From positions 310,001 through 374,000 of the forward strand of contig JADLZL010006422.1 of the NCBI GenBank assembly GCA_015844335.1: a DNA stretch of 64,000 bases, written 5' to 3'. This stretch comes from Chrysopogon serrulatus (taxonomy: Eukaryota > Streptophyta > Magnoliopsida > Poales > Poaceae). This document shows, piece after piece, positions 45,868-57,199 of this stretch. Positions within the stretch are counted from its first letter, which is position 1. Each line of letters starts with the position of its first letter. Under the pieces are notes generated by a model, which saw only the letters and a list, made by a program, of their open reading frames with translations, made no database searches and was not told the DNA's origin. The translations under genes and the position numbers were made by a program.

Positions 45868-48662
45868 TAATAAATTTTATAAAATTAAAATCAAATATAA
45901 GGTAGATACATGTTTTATGCATTCATTTGGTGTGCTTTGTTATTTTGTATTGAGTGGCTTTGTTTAAATTCAAATTGGATTTTAAATTAGTATTTTAAAT
46001 CTGGTTTGAAAATAAAAGAAAATGGGAAAAGGAAACCTCACCTCTCCCCACCCATTTTGGCCTACAGGCCCATCCGCACCCCTCCCCCTTATTTCTCAAA
46101 CCGGTGGCCCAACCCGAGCCGGCCCAGGCGCGCCCCTTCCTTCCTCTCTGTGCGACCGACCGGCGGGTCCCGCACATCAGCCGCACGGCCCCTTCTTCCT
46201 TCTTCTACCTCCGCCTTCCCAAAATGGAAGCCGGGCCTTCCTTTTCTGGCCGAGCTCGATCTCCTCCTTCCATGCACGGCACGGCCTCTGGGCTATATAA
46301 GCCGCGTCCCCGTGCCTCGCCGCCTCCATCCAGCCCCCTCGCAGCACCCGCCTTGCCTAGAGGAAGCAGCAGCAGCAGCCGCAACCCTAGCAAGCCACCG
46401 CCGCTTGCTGTTGCACCTCCAAGTCGCCGCCCCACCCTCGTAAGCTTGCGGACGAGCCTCGCAACAACTTCACGATGTTGCCGAACCCTGTTTCCCTCTT
46501 TTTCTTGCACTTGGGCAAGTTCTAATCGTCGTCGTCATTTGCAGGAGCTTCTGGTCCGCTCCGGCAAGCCGTCCGTCGTCTCCGATCTTCCATAGCCCGC
46601 ACGAACCTCATTGGTGAGTTCGCCGTTGCTTGCTCTACACTCCCGTGCCCTTGATTTGGCCGACGACCCATGGAATCGTCTGATTGACGAACGCCAGTGA
46701 GCTCCACCATTTTTTGGCCATGGCGCCACCATCGGGGCACTATGTCGACGCCCCCATCTCTCCCCTTTTTTGTCCGGGCCGTCTAGATTGAATCGACGGA
46801 CTACAGCCCTCCATACCCCTTCGTGATCCATTTTGCAATAGAACCCTTTAATTTTCTTTATTTTGAACCCACAGTCCTCTGTTCAATTTAAAAACTGAAT
46901 TTTATTTATCTAATTTGAAAATCAATTTCAGAGTATTTATAAGATTGCCACTGGTTTTCTTTTAAGCATAACTTCTTCAATTTAACTCCAATTTGATCCG
47001 TTCAAGTTGCGTTAGATTTGGAATCAAATAATCTACATGTTTATAGTACTGTTAACCATGTTTTCCATCTTTTAATTTTATTGCTTAATAAAACTAATAA
47101 GATTTCCACATAAAATCTTGTTTAGATCATAACTAATCCGTTTTAGCTCCGATTTTGGTGATTCAAACGTCTGTGTGATCCTAGCTGCGCGTAGATCATT
47201 TTATGAACTTTTTGTCCTGTTTTTATGGTATTGGTGTACTGTTCTAATCTATACTCTTGTTTTCTATGCATAATTGCGCTTGGATGCTTGTATGTTGCTT
47301 TGTTGTGGAGTATAGACGGTGAGCAATACGTTGGTGACCAGGAGTTCCCTGACGAGCCGAATCATCAAGAGTTCATTGAGCAAGGCAAATATATCATGGG
47401 ATCATCCTTGTTACCTATTTATCTTTAATCACTTAATTCATACTGCATGTGTCTCCCTTGATTACCACTAAGGATTTCCTAGTTATTGTATCCTATACCA
47501 TGATACCGTGGGTTTATGCATTTGGGTAGCTTATGCTAGTGCTCAAGAAATAATCATTATGATCTGTAACTTGATTAATGGTATATGCAACAAAGGTTGA
47601 AAACTCACTTTTTAGCAACAGAAACAAAGGTTGAAAACTCACTTTTTAGCAATAGAAAATTAAAGGGTAGGAGTACTTGTTTGCTCTTGTCCTCCCTTAG
47701 GACTTATCTGTAAGTGAGCACCCGGGACTTATAGTACAACCGTGAGGTCTACACGACTCTGTCTTTAGTCAAGTATGAGGACCTTTTCTAGCTTGTTAGA
47801 GGTTACCTTTATGGCACAAGAAGGGCATGCCGAGACGGGTATAGTGCGGCCTCTGTCCTTATGTGTGTTGCTGTGTGTGTGAACCATTTGGAAGAGGGGC
47901 TCTACATCTGCTTGCCACGGAAACCTAGCAGCCCTAACTTGTTAGACAAACCTTTGAAAGACTTTATAGTGAAACCCTACTATACACCTCGGCAGTGTAG
48001 TTTGAGAGTAATTAACCCAAGCATATGGGAATCATGACTCATGGTGAAAGTGTACAACCTCTGCAGAGTGTTAAAACTGATATATCAGCCGTGCTCACGG
48101 TCATCAGCGGCCTGGACTTCTTATAGAATAATAATTTATGTGATGGAAAAAATTTTAATTTTTGTTTTTTCTATACTTTAATCATTGTTTACATGATCAT
48201 ATAGTTATTTGGGATTTATGCTACTTGTTGCTACTCACTTATGCTAAAATTGTGATATATTAAAAGTTGCTAACCGCTGTAAACTGTGTCAATCTTTTGA
48301 GCCTCATTAACCCCATGTCATTCTTGTTAAGTATGAGATGTACTTACGCTTGTTTATTTTTATTACATGGAAAATCTCGGATGGGTAACAGATAACAGTG
48401 TTTATAAGGAGCTTGCTGAGGACTACTAGTCTTGTGCTCAACCAATTGATGTCCCTGTGGCTTTGGAGTCTATTGGAGTGCTTGTTATCTTATTTCGCTT
48501 TCGCTGAGACTTTGAATAAATTTATGTAATGAACTACTATTCATGATGTAATAAAGGCACTGAGCTTGATACTCCAGTGATTTGTCTCTATATGTGTGTG
48601 ATTGATCTCTGGGCACACATATGGTTTTGTATTCAGTTTTGTCTTTGAAACTGAGTATGATA
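45868..48662 (+). repeat. 3' LTR of the gypsy element, right piece
   Basis: Continues the LTR from AATAAATTTT to GAGTATGATA. With the left piece it totals about 2.88 kb. It has a TATA box at 46291-46300, an intact 67-codon ORF (47225-47428) and a direct duplication of about 45 bp near 47588-47665 (ACAAAGGTTGAAAACTCACT unit) that the 5' LTR lacks. Confidence 0.92.
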
Positions 48663-49307
48663 AAGAACTTGGGTCATTTTGCTCAATGTAGTGGTGGTAT
48701 GCACACAGGTGCTCCCTGCGAGTGTGTTGCATGTACAAATGTATTTGATGTAAGTGTACTGCTTGTACAAATGTGTTTGCTGCTAGTGTGTAGCATGTAA
48801 AAAGGTGTTGGTCCTGGTGTGATGACTATGTGATCCCTATGTGTATATATGTACTAGTACTCATATGTGTTCACTAGTTGCTTAACGTTCTATAGTAACT
48901 TTACTCATATGGACACCTTACGTACTAATTTCAGCACGTATCCAAAAATTGCATTGTGCGCTTGCCACAAGCCGACATAAAAGGTAGTTAATATCGTCAC
49001 ACAACTCGCAACAAAACAACTCATCACAAATACAATACAAATAATTGCCCAACGTCATTCACCACAAAGTAAAGCCAATATTAATATTAAGGTAGTTAAT
49101 TTTAATAGCATAGTTCACAACAGAACAGTCCCACCATAACTACAACTAAATCCACAAGTCTGGTCAGCACATACTAAAGCTAACATTAACATCACTAACA
49201 TAATTGTTACCCAAAAGCCAACACTTCGCAGCAAGTTCAAACCAAATAATACATCATACCATCAGCAATCTATATATCGCTTCATTGTCACACATGATGT
49301 ACTGATT

Positions 49308-49609
49308 AACACAAAGCAGCACTTACTTCATCATGACATATATGCACACGACCAATAGATCAACACAAAAGCACCACTTCATCATCACAGATATGCACAT
49401 CTCAATAGGGTAGAAAGCATGCAGGGAAAACAAATTTTAAGGAAGCTGACACAGGTCTCAACACAAAGCAGCACTTCCTTCATCATGACATATATGCACA
49501 CGACCAACAGATCAACACAAAAGCACCACTTCATCATCACAGATATGCAAATCTCAATAGGGTAGAAAGCATGCAGGGAAACAAATTTTAAGGAAGCTGA
49601 CACAGGTCT
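49308..49609. repeat. Tandem duplication of about 151 bp
   Basis: Units 49308-49459 and 49460-49609 both begin AACACAAAGCAGCACTT and end GCTGACACAGGTCT, with only a few differences. Confidence 0.92.
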
Positions 49610-49639
49610 TGTGGAAGATGGGATCCATCCCGGCAAGTA

Positions 49640-49870
49640 CTACCTCAAAGAGCTGACAACCTCTAGGTGTAGTTCTTGGGCAATGGCAGCCCGCACAGGG
49701 ACGTCCACGCCAGCTAGATCCCCGATCGTGGCCACCTCCACGGCTGGATTTGAGACCATGGTCAGCTTCTCAGCCACCTTGCTGGCCGTAGACACCACCA
49801 CCGCATGTTCATGATTGTAGCCCTTAGCAAGGTCACCTCCTAAACTGCCACATCGACGGAGCTACAGTGG
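49640..49870 (-). other. Coding-like fragment, unknown
   Basis: On the minus strand an open frame includes LAKGYNHEHAVVVSTASKVA, KLTMVSNPAVEVATIGDLAG and VRAAIAQELHLEVVSSLR, ending TAG at 49640-49642. GC content and codon choice differ from the surrounding AT-rich DNA. It could be a captured host exon or chance; I recognise no family. Confidence 0.25.
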
Positions 49871-50224
49871 TGGAGCCAGAAATAATTTTTAGGTGTGGCA
49901 GAATATATAGAGATCAAATGTCTATAATGCAACTATATAATGGCTTACTAGAACAATATATATAATATAAATCCAAAATGTAAAGCATTGGCATGCACCG
50001 TGTTTTTTTTACTCAGCCTTTTTAGATATGGCGCTGCGTCTTGGTAATACCAGTTTTTTTACATCTATTTTTTGTCATTTAATGAAACATTCAGCAAAGC
50101 TCTTGCTGCCTATTGCTAAAAAAATTAAAGCATTAGTACTTAAAAACCTACAGCAAAGCTAACCCTACCTGCCGACAAGAGGCGGAGGTCGAGAGGGCGA
50201 GGAGCCTGCCTGCCGCTTGCCGGC

Positions 50225-51679
50225 TGTTGGTATTTCTTATGCACAATTAAAATATGAAGGATTCCGCAAGCGCACAAAAAACCATTGTAGCATTTTACCG
50301 GGAGTATTCTAAGTATCGTTATTTATATTTTTACCTCTGGGAAACAATGGATAAAGACATTGATAGTTCACCATCAAGTGTCTACTAACTTAATCCATCA
50401 ACTAGACTAAAGTAGGGGTAAAAGGTAGATGATAGGAATTATGCATATATGACACACACACAGGACAATTCTATGATAAAAGAGTAGATAGCTAAAGTGA
50501 GAGGACAACGGGAGAGTTCAAGGTTCATAAATACTTCTCTATTACCAGGGTTCTATAATAACTGATTTATGGTAGATAAAGCAATCACACAATAACACTT
50601 TGGAGCAGCAGTACCTTTCCAACTCTCGAATAAGACTGGGAAGAAGGTAGTCGGGGAAGGCTGCCAAAAGCTCTATGAAACACCAACTCCGACGTGGTGG
50701 AATACGAAGGCCTAACAGAGCTGTCACCTCTGGGGCTACCACAACTAACCGTAAGAATTGGGCGCAACCTCAGGTACCTATAGCCTAAACTCCATGTCTA
50801 CACTACCAATTACTACTCTAGTCACGATCTATAACTAAAGCACCCGATACAGACGGAGATCCTATGCAAAAGTATAACAATTATACTAACCAATTAAATG
50901 CTAGGCATAAAAGTAAATAAAGAAGATAAAATATATTAAAGCATAAGTCTTACAAGAATAGATACAAAGATATACCAGAACTCTGATGACTCCTCTGAAG
51001 ACTCTCCCGAAACCCGGGCGTAGCTCCGCTCTCCCTAACTCTCAACTAGAACTACTACATTAGAAAGTCTAGCCCTAATTCTCTAGAGATGAGAGGTCAT
51101 CCATTCAAGGGATGTCTCTACATCTCCATAATAATGTGGTGCCCTCAGGGAGGGAGGTCTGCCTCTTTATTTATAGCCCAGTGGGATGAACGTGCGCCGT
51201 TGGATCAAACCGACTTGGACAACTATGAAGATGCAAACCCTAAGGCTGTAGGAGGCCGTACGTCGAAGCGGGCCCCGAATGGACTCTGGAGGGCACCGGC
51301 CGGCCCCAGGTGGGCGCCAGGCGGTCCCACCCTGTGGCAGGTGGGTCCCGCCTTCGGTGGGTCGCCTTCTCGTGTCTTCTAGAGTCTTCTAGTGTTAGTT
51401 TCGGTGTGGAATTGATATCTTTTGACTCCGGACTCTAAATAGGGCAAACCATATGTCCATTTCGATTGTCTCGACGAGCTCTTCACAATGGTGCACTCCA
51501 AATCATCATTTGAGATATTTTTATTCTGTGCAAAATTAGATATACCTGCAAAACGATCAAGAACAACACAACTCATGGAACTCGTTAGAATCAAACCCTA
51601 CAACTATGTTTTATGATTCATTTCATATTAATTCATGCAATAATTGATGGTATAAAATAGGCATTAAGGACCGTCAACA
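50225..51679 (-). mobile_element. Solo LTR, Athila-like family
   Basis: Flanked by perfect CCGGC duplications (50220-50224, 51680-51684). On the minus strand it starts TGTTGACGGTCCTTAATGCC and ends with AATACCAACA. It shares stretches with the Athila-like LTRs, for example GGAATTGATATCTTTT (about 51408) and TCGATTGTCTCGACGAGCT (about 51464). It has no internal sequence, so it arose by LTR-LTR recombination. Confidence 0.92.
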
Positions 51680-51684
51680 CCGGC

Positions 51685-52474
51685 GCCACCCAGCTGGCCA
51701 GCACTAAGCCGCACGTCATCCTGTGGCGCACCAAGCCCTCCCGCAGCGGAGCCGCCCAGGTGCCCATCCCATCTCGGCCACCTGGCATCACGTCCCTCGC
51801 ACTCTCCCAGCCGCTCTCCAACTCTAAAACTCCAGCAGGCACCAGGCCCCAGCATCACGTCCCTCTCACTCTCCCAACCGCTCTCCGACTCCGAAACTCC
51901 AGCTTTTATACTAGCTCCATATTTTGTTCAGTAAGGAGTTTGCAAATTTAGAAATACTATATAATGCTATAAAATCCCAAAATTTAGAAGTTCCATATTT
52001 TTATACTAGCTCCGCGTTTCTCAAAAGTATATGAATGCTGGGTAATAAGTAAGATAAGATTATAGAATTGTGGCTATCATTAGTTGTCCACCTGTATATA
52101 TAAAAGAACAGGAAACAAGTCAGTCCAAAAATCTTCTTTTAACTATCCTCTTTTGTAAGTGATTTGGAAATTCAGCAATCAGATATTATGAAAATTCTAA
52201 ATATACAACAACAAAAGAAAAGTCAGTCTCATTCCACTATTTTGCCTTCTAGAGAATTCAAACCACTTGAAAAATCATTTTTTCATTTTTTTGCTCAAAA
52301 CATACCAGGATGCTGTGATAAATATTTCTTCTTTGGGTTGGGCAGATGCTACATTCAGTTTAAAGTGATTCAATTCTTGTACCAGCATGATGTTCTGTGG
52401 GATCAATAGGTCAGTGACCTAGATTACTCTGGCGGAGAAAGTGTTCCTTTTTAGTGAAAATCAGCTCAATACTA

Positions 52475-52529
<55 letters not shown>

Positions 52530-53930
52530 AACCCAGGATACTGACTAATTTAAATCCATGACACAATTTGCTCGAGAAGCTCAATCCTAAACTGACTTCA
52601 AAAGTAACTAGCTTAATATGTAATGTTACTTAATAATTTGTAGCCATTGTTTTGTATTTACATAGGATACTCAACTTATTTTCCTTTTCCTCTACACCAT
52701 CTTATCGGAAGCAAAAAAAAAATAAGAAGGAAAACAAGACCAAGAAAGTTTCTCCGCTGAACAGGGGAACATTACATGAAAAGCAAAAGGTAATACATAT
52801 ACTCTGTATCATATACTGCAAAAATTAATTTCTCAATACAACCTTGTTGCCTCATTTGTACAGAAACCAATTTAGCTTCTTAAAGTCTATTTCCACACTG
52901 CCTCTATTGCTCAGTGGTATACAATTTGAGTTAGAAAATCACCCTTGCATTTCATCTCACATTTTTTATAATAATCTCATTTGCACTGCTCAAGTAAATC
53001 CCAAACCTCGCAACATACCTGGCTCTGCCAGTGGAGTTGTTGACGCCCACCACAGCCGTCTCCAGCTTCCTCCTCCGAATTAGGAGCGTAAAGGCCCGCC
53101 TCCATGTCACTGCCTTCATCTTCAGAGTCAAGCACGTAGAACTGACTGAACTTATCTATGCAAAGGCGACTACGACAAATGTTGACGACGCGCTTTGGGC
53201 TTCCATCACTGCCGCTGGCGCCAAAGTTCAAGGCTTCCTTCGATCTTCCACCTCCACCGGCCCCCAACTTCACTGGTTCCTTCCGCCTTGCTTCACCGTC
53301 GCACATCATAGGGATAGGCGCCGAGCTCTGGCCACCTTCCCCAATCTTGTCGCTAGATCTAGGGATTCCACTGCCGCCCCCAACAACAGGGACACAAACG
53401 GCACTCCCATCACTGCCGCCGCCCGCATCGGCACCAATGATCACCACCTTAACTGGGCGCTCAGGGCTCCCATCGCTGTTGATACTGCCTAGCTTCACAC
53501 CTCAAGGCTTGGAGCGGCGAACTTGGTTCACCCAGCTCGGACGGCGGATGGGGAAATGGCAGCATCGAGAACTGGCCATCCCTGATGGAGAAGGAGAAGA
53601 GGGAGATGAAGTAGAGTATTGGGGTGACGAGGTTGGATGGGGAAGGGGAGAAGGGAGATGCGGCACGGTCGATGGGGACAAAGAAGGGGAAGAGAGAGAT
53701 GCGGCGGTCGATGGGGAGGTAGCGGCGCGGTCGATGGGGAAGTGGGCGGTGGAGGGACCAAGAGAGTCGTGTGGATGAGGATGAAACGAGTGGCTGCGGT
53801 GGGAGAAGAAATTTTTCCTTTTTTTAGATGTTGGGACCACAGACACGGACGCCAGTGGCGCAGCTACTCACTTTACATGTTCCTAGGCCTGTAACTCTAA
53901 AATTGCATGTTTTATGGAACAACAGTTGGA
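51685..53930. other. 3' half of the MLE, second part
   Basis: Includes a partial direct repeat at 51788-51839 and 51853-51904 (CATCACGTCCCTC-CACTCTCCCA), a CA microsatellite, AT-rich DNA and a GC-rich tract (53030-53780). In that tract ORFs overlap on both strands: 53031-53492 plus, 53158-53778 plus and 52977-53498 minus. The minus one contains DKFSQFYVLDSEDEGSDME and is the most protein-like, but I cannot name a family or exclude chance. Confidence 0.35.
52480..52523. repeat. (CA)n microsatellite
   Basis: Uninterrupted CA dinucleotides, about 22 units, ending at CACTCACAC. Confidence 0.97.
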
Positions 53931-53964
53931 CCCTAAAATTACATGCTTTGTGGAACGGAGGGAG
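53892..53964 (-). repeat. Right terminal inverted repeat of the MLE, doubled
   Basis: The outer copy (53931-53964) ends GGAACGGAGGGAG before TA. An inner tandem copy (53892-53929) reads ACTCTAAAATTGCATGTTTT plus ATGGAACAACAG. Both resemble the complement of the left terminus at 20935. Confidence 0.7.
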
Positions 53965-54513
53965 TAAAAGGTTTACGTCTTCACAAGGTCTACAACATAC
54001 TCGTAGTTCTATTGTTTCCTCATGTTTTAATTTCTTTGATACTCAAATAATCAACCAAAGTTTACAAAACATGGATTGGAAGGACAAAATATTCCAATGC
54101 TACTAGCAATCAAAATTTGTGGGGTAGAAGAAATAAATGCAAGGGTAGAACTAGTGGAAACCTTCTCCCCTATATGGTCTAGAGCCTTCCCTTAGTTTTA
54201 TGGACACATAGTTAAAGTGTTGATAAAGAAACCATCATATTCCTTTCCAAAATATAACCAGTTTCTCATGACAAGTCATGATACCATCCATCCTCATATT
54301 AAGCTTATAAGATAACATCCACCATATGGATCTAAGATACACAAAACTTTTAGAAAACAAAAAATTGCCTAATTGAAGTTGAAGCAAATTACATAGAATT
54401 GATAACATAAAAGAAGACCATGCATGGACTTCTGAGAATAATTCCTTGATAATTGAAAATAGAACCCTACAGTGAGTTCTTTTGTTCTTTCATTCTTTGT
54501 TTTCATCAGCTTA

Positions 54514-55296
54514 TCAAATGTAGCTCAAAATACGGGGCACGTCGATGGCTTGAATAGGCTTTATGATATATTCCTTTGCCCCTGCATCCAAGCACCTGCA
54601 AATGATATAAATAAGTACATGGATGATACTGGTATATATAATGCAACTGCTTGACAGATTAAGCTTCACTTACTTTTTCATCCTTTCAGGTATGTGGTCA
54701 CTAGACATGATCACCATAGGGATGTGCTTTAGGTTCGGTGATTTCTGAGTGGGTGTAACAAATAAAGTTAATAATTGATATGGTTTCTTTATATTTCAAG
54801 ACTCAAATACAAAACATTCAATACAACATATATCATGAAACAATGTGACCATGTATAGTAGAAGTAATTTTTCTTTAAGAAAGGAGTCTACCTTCACCTC
54901 CATCAGAAGATCATACCCAGTCATACCAGGCATACAATAATCAGAAAGAATCAGCTTTACATCATTCTCCTATATACAAATGTTATGTCGAAAACATGTC
55001 AAACGTAGTAAGTAACCAAATGAACTAAATTATGTGTATTTCTATTAATATTATTTGTACTATTGATATACCGCATGTAGAAAATCCAAGGCTTGCTTGG
55101 GGCCCTCCACAATTGTCACTGCAAAATAATATTATTATTAGAAAGGGAAATTGAAAAATCAAAGAAATTGAGTGGAAGCATAGAAAACTCAAGACATTAT
55201 ACCTTGAATGTTACAACTCTTTAAGGCTTGAGATGCCACAAGGCGATCAACAAAGGTGTCATCAACTATGAGTACATGTGGAGCAACAGTGTCCAT
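54514..55296 (-). CDS. Single-domain response regulator (type-A-like), five exons
   Basis: Receiver protein of the cytokinin-type His-to-Asp phosphorelay, probably accepting phosphate from a histidine-phosphotransfer protein. Exons on the minus strand: 55203-55296, 55072-55118, 54892-54969, 54674-54744, 54514-54595. All introns are GT-AG and phases join exactly to give 123 residues. Key residues: acidic pair Asp12-Asp13 in HVLIVDDTFVDR, phospho-acceptor Asp57 in LILSDYCMPGMTGYD, Ser87 in VIMSSDHIPERMKK, Lys109 in EYIIKPIQ. The protein ends at ...RILSYI, right after the receiver fold, with no DNA-binding domain. The five-exon layout fits plant type-A regulators. The frame is fully open, unlike everything around it. 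The paralogue cannot be assigned. No EST evidence is available here. Confidence 0.93.
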
Positions 55297-55417
55297 GATA
55301 CTCTCCCTCAACTTCCTTTTCTTTCCTTTGAGGTTTGAGGTAGACCTTGCTAAACTTTGATACAGGATTCTTTGTATTACGATGTTGATGATGGATTGAA
55401 GCCAAAGTGGACCTCTT

Positions 55418-55425
55418 TATATAGA
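55418..55425 (-). promoter_or_regulatory. Probable TATA box of the response-regulator gene
   Basis: TATATAAA on the minus strand, about 122 bp upstream of the ATG, with transcription start probably near 55385-55395. Only about 410 bp separate it from the Athila-like LTR at 55834. Two AGGATTT sequences (minus strand, about 55689 and 55760) resemble the core bound by type-B regulators, but the motif is too short to carry weight. Confidence 0.6.
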
Positions 55426-55833
55426 AATTGGTCGCTATGCTAGCGGTATATTTAATAATAGTATCAAAAATTTGCTGGCTACTATCTATAGCCCTAAGAT
55501 AGAAAAATTAGTTGTAGCTATATTGATAATATCTTTAGTATAAATGACAAATTTGCAGTTATACAAATGATATTCTCAAGATATGGAATAAGTTAGTAGG
55601 TATATAGATAATATCCTTATGGTAAAGAAAAGAGTAAAAAATGTAAAGAAATTGTAAAGAATAGTAGGATATAACTATCATATCTTCTAACATGAGTGAG
55701 TAAATCCTTCAGATATTGAACGTATCAATAGTGGACCCTAGCTATATTTTTAATCATAAAATCCTTTCATTTGAATGTTTTGACTCTCCATGGACCAAGA
55801 ATCATTCAGGATACGTTTGGTTTCCTTGATTAG

Positions 55834-57080
55834 TGTTGATGGTCCTTAATGTCCAAAAACAACCGCTAACTATCCTTGTAAAAAGACTTAAAAGAGAACT
55901 AGATACTTACAAGTAGGGTTTACCTAGGAATTCCATGAGTTTTGGTTAAATACTATTTGTGTAGGAATAAACTAGAAAAGATGCATTCCCTAACCTATAC
56001 AGCAATATGAAATGGATATTTAGATCAAACAACAGCGTAGAACATTCTAGAAGACGCAAGTAGATACCATGTCGAGGTGGGGCCTGAGCCTCTACAGGAT
56101 GGGGCTGGCCAGTCCCACACCTAGACTGGCTGGTCCCCTATGGCCCCCACTGTCAGCCTCCTTCGTATTTCGATTCTCCACCACCATTGAGGATTCGTCT
56201 GCACCATCCCTTTAAGTCCTTTCGATTTGATGGCTCGTATTCATCGTCCTAGGCTATGAAAGGAAGATAGACCCCCCTGGAGGAGGATCCATTCTGAAGA
56301 AACACTAAGCCTCATTGAGAAACCCTAGATTGGATCTAGGAGATGTTCCTTGAATGGACAAACCTCTCTAGAGTTAGCAATTCAAGTAGAAGACTAGTTC
56401 TATACTCTAGAAACTAGTCTTATATTGAAAGTAGAGAGATAGAGTGAAGGAGAGAGTTTTAGAGGAAGTATCGACCTATCGGTGCTCTCTCTACAACTTG
56501 TATCCGATGGAGTTAAGTTCTTTAGAACTTGCCTCTAAGATTACATGGGACCGAATTTTGTGTTCAAGTAAGTAATATTGTTCATCTTGTTTTACCGGTT
56601 TACAACTCTTTTAAGTACTTGAATCCTAGTAGCTCTTGGGTTAAGGTAGTATTCATAGTGTAAGCGTGGTGCTTAGACGTTGTTATACGTAGATATACCC
56701 TATCATCTAGATTAGATGGTAGCTTACAAGGGTGACTTTTATAGCCACATTGAATCTTATATAATCCACTATCCCGTTGGTTGGCCGAGCAGCAGTTAAA
56801 TTGGTAGGAGGGTCATAGTTTCATCTATGTTCTTCTATGCAATTCTCTAGTAGAACACCATAAATATATCCTACTTGAACCAAGATTAGAAGCCTTAGCC
56901 ATCTTCTCTATATCCTTATCTTTATCGTTCTTAGTTGCTACTTAGGGGTTAAGCTTTGGTTTAGTTATTCTCTCACAACTTCTCTTGGGTTCAATATTAA
57001 AACTGGGTCTACATCCAGCAAAGTGCTACAATGGTATCCGTGCGCTTGTGGATTATTTAGTGGGCATTAACAGATACCAA
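55834..57080 (+). repeat. LTR of the second Athila-like element
   Basis: TG...CA-type termini (the last bases have decayed to CCAAA). It contains GCTTGTGGATTATTTAGTGG and the GACTTTTATAGCC region (about 56735) also seen in the other family members. Confidence 0.8.
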
Positions 57081-57199
57081 AGAGTATTTCTAGTGCCAAC
57101 AACGCTGCTAAGATAACTTTGAACCTAGCTTAACCGTGTACCATATTCTTATCTTTTCTTTTGTACCATATCACTCTTTATCTTTTCTATCCTTAAAAT

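Larger units (their letters stand above)
24113..48662 (+). mobile_element. Ty3/gypsy (chromovirus-like) retrotransposon, family A, full length, with nested insertion
   Basis: The 5-bp duplication AAGAA (24108-24112 and 48663-48667) flanks LTRs that start TGTAACACCCTAAA and end with TATGACA-type sequence. Order: 5' LTR 24113-26984, primer site 26988-26999, extra ORF 27187-28037, gag about 28483-29560, protease, RT, RNase H, integrase and a C-terminal chromodomain-like tail to about 32880, polypurine tract, 3' LTR from 32928. The 3' LTR is split by a 12.8-kb Athila-like element (33016-45862). Without it the element is about 11.7 kb. The protease-RT-RNase H-integrase order and the PPDRDIEFIIELLP motif before RT place it with Tekay/Del-like chromoviruses. 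Many stops make it non-functional. Confidence 0.93.
48668..50219. other. 3' half of the MLE, first part
   Basis: Sequence between the gypsy insertion and the solo LTR. Near 48720-48790 it has TGTACAAATGTGTTTG-type repeats, then AT-rich DNA, a tandem duplication (49308-49609) and a GC-richer piece (49610-49870). No transposase motif is present; the coding part is already complete before 24113. Confidence 0.45.
20935..53964 (+). mobile_element. Mariner-like element (MLE) carrying nested insertions
   Basis: The left end CTCTCTCTGTTCTACAAAAC continues ATGCAACTCTAGGATCCC. The right end, on the minus strand, reads CTCCCTCCGTTCCACAAAGC then ATGTAATTTTAGGGTCC. These are inverted repeats of about 38 bp, each flanked by TA (20933-20934, 53965-53966), as expected for mariner-type target duplication. 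The transposase pseudogene lies in the left part in the expected orientation. Subtracting the gypsy insertion (24113-48662 plus one target copy) and the solo LTR (50225-51679 plus one copy) leaves about 7 kb. That is long, so further small insertions in the 3' half are possible. Pairing of the two ends is inferred from similarity and TA flanks. Confidence 0.7.

Noticed and set aside
52480..52523. CA repeat considered as part of a CRISPR-like or satellite array
   Set aside because: It is a plain dinucleotide microsatellite with no spacers and no longer period.
53158..53778. 206-codon plus-strand ORF
   Set aside because: It overlaps other long frames on both strands in a G/C-biased tract, and its second half is low-complexity GGGGA/GATGCGG repeats without a domain.
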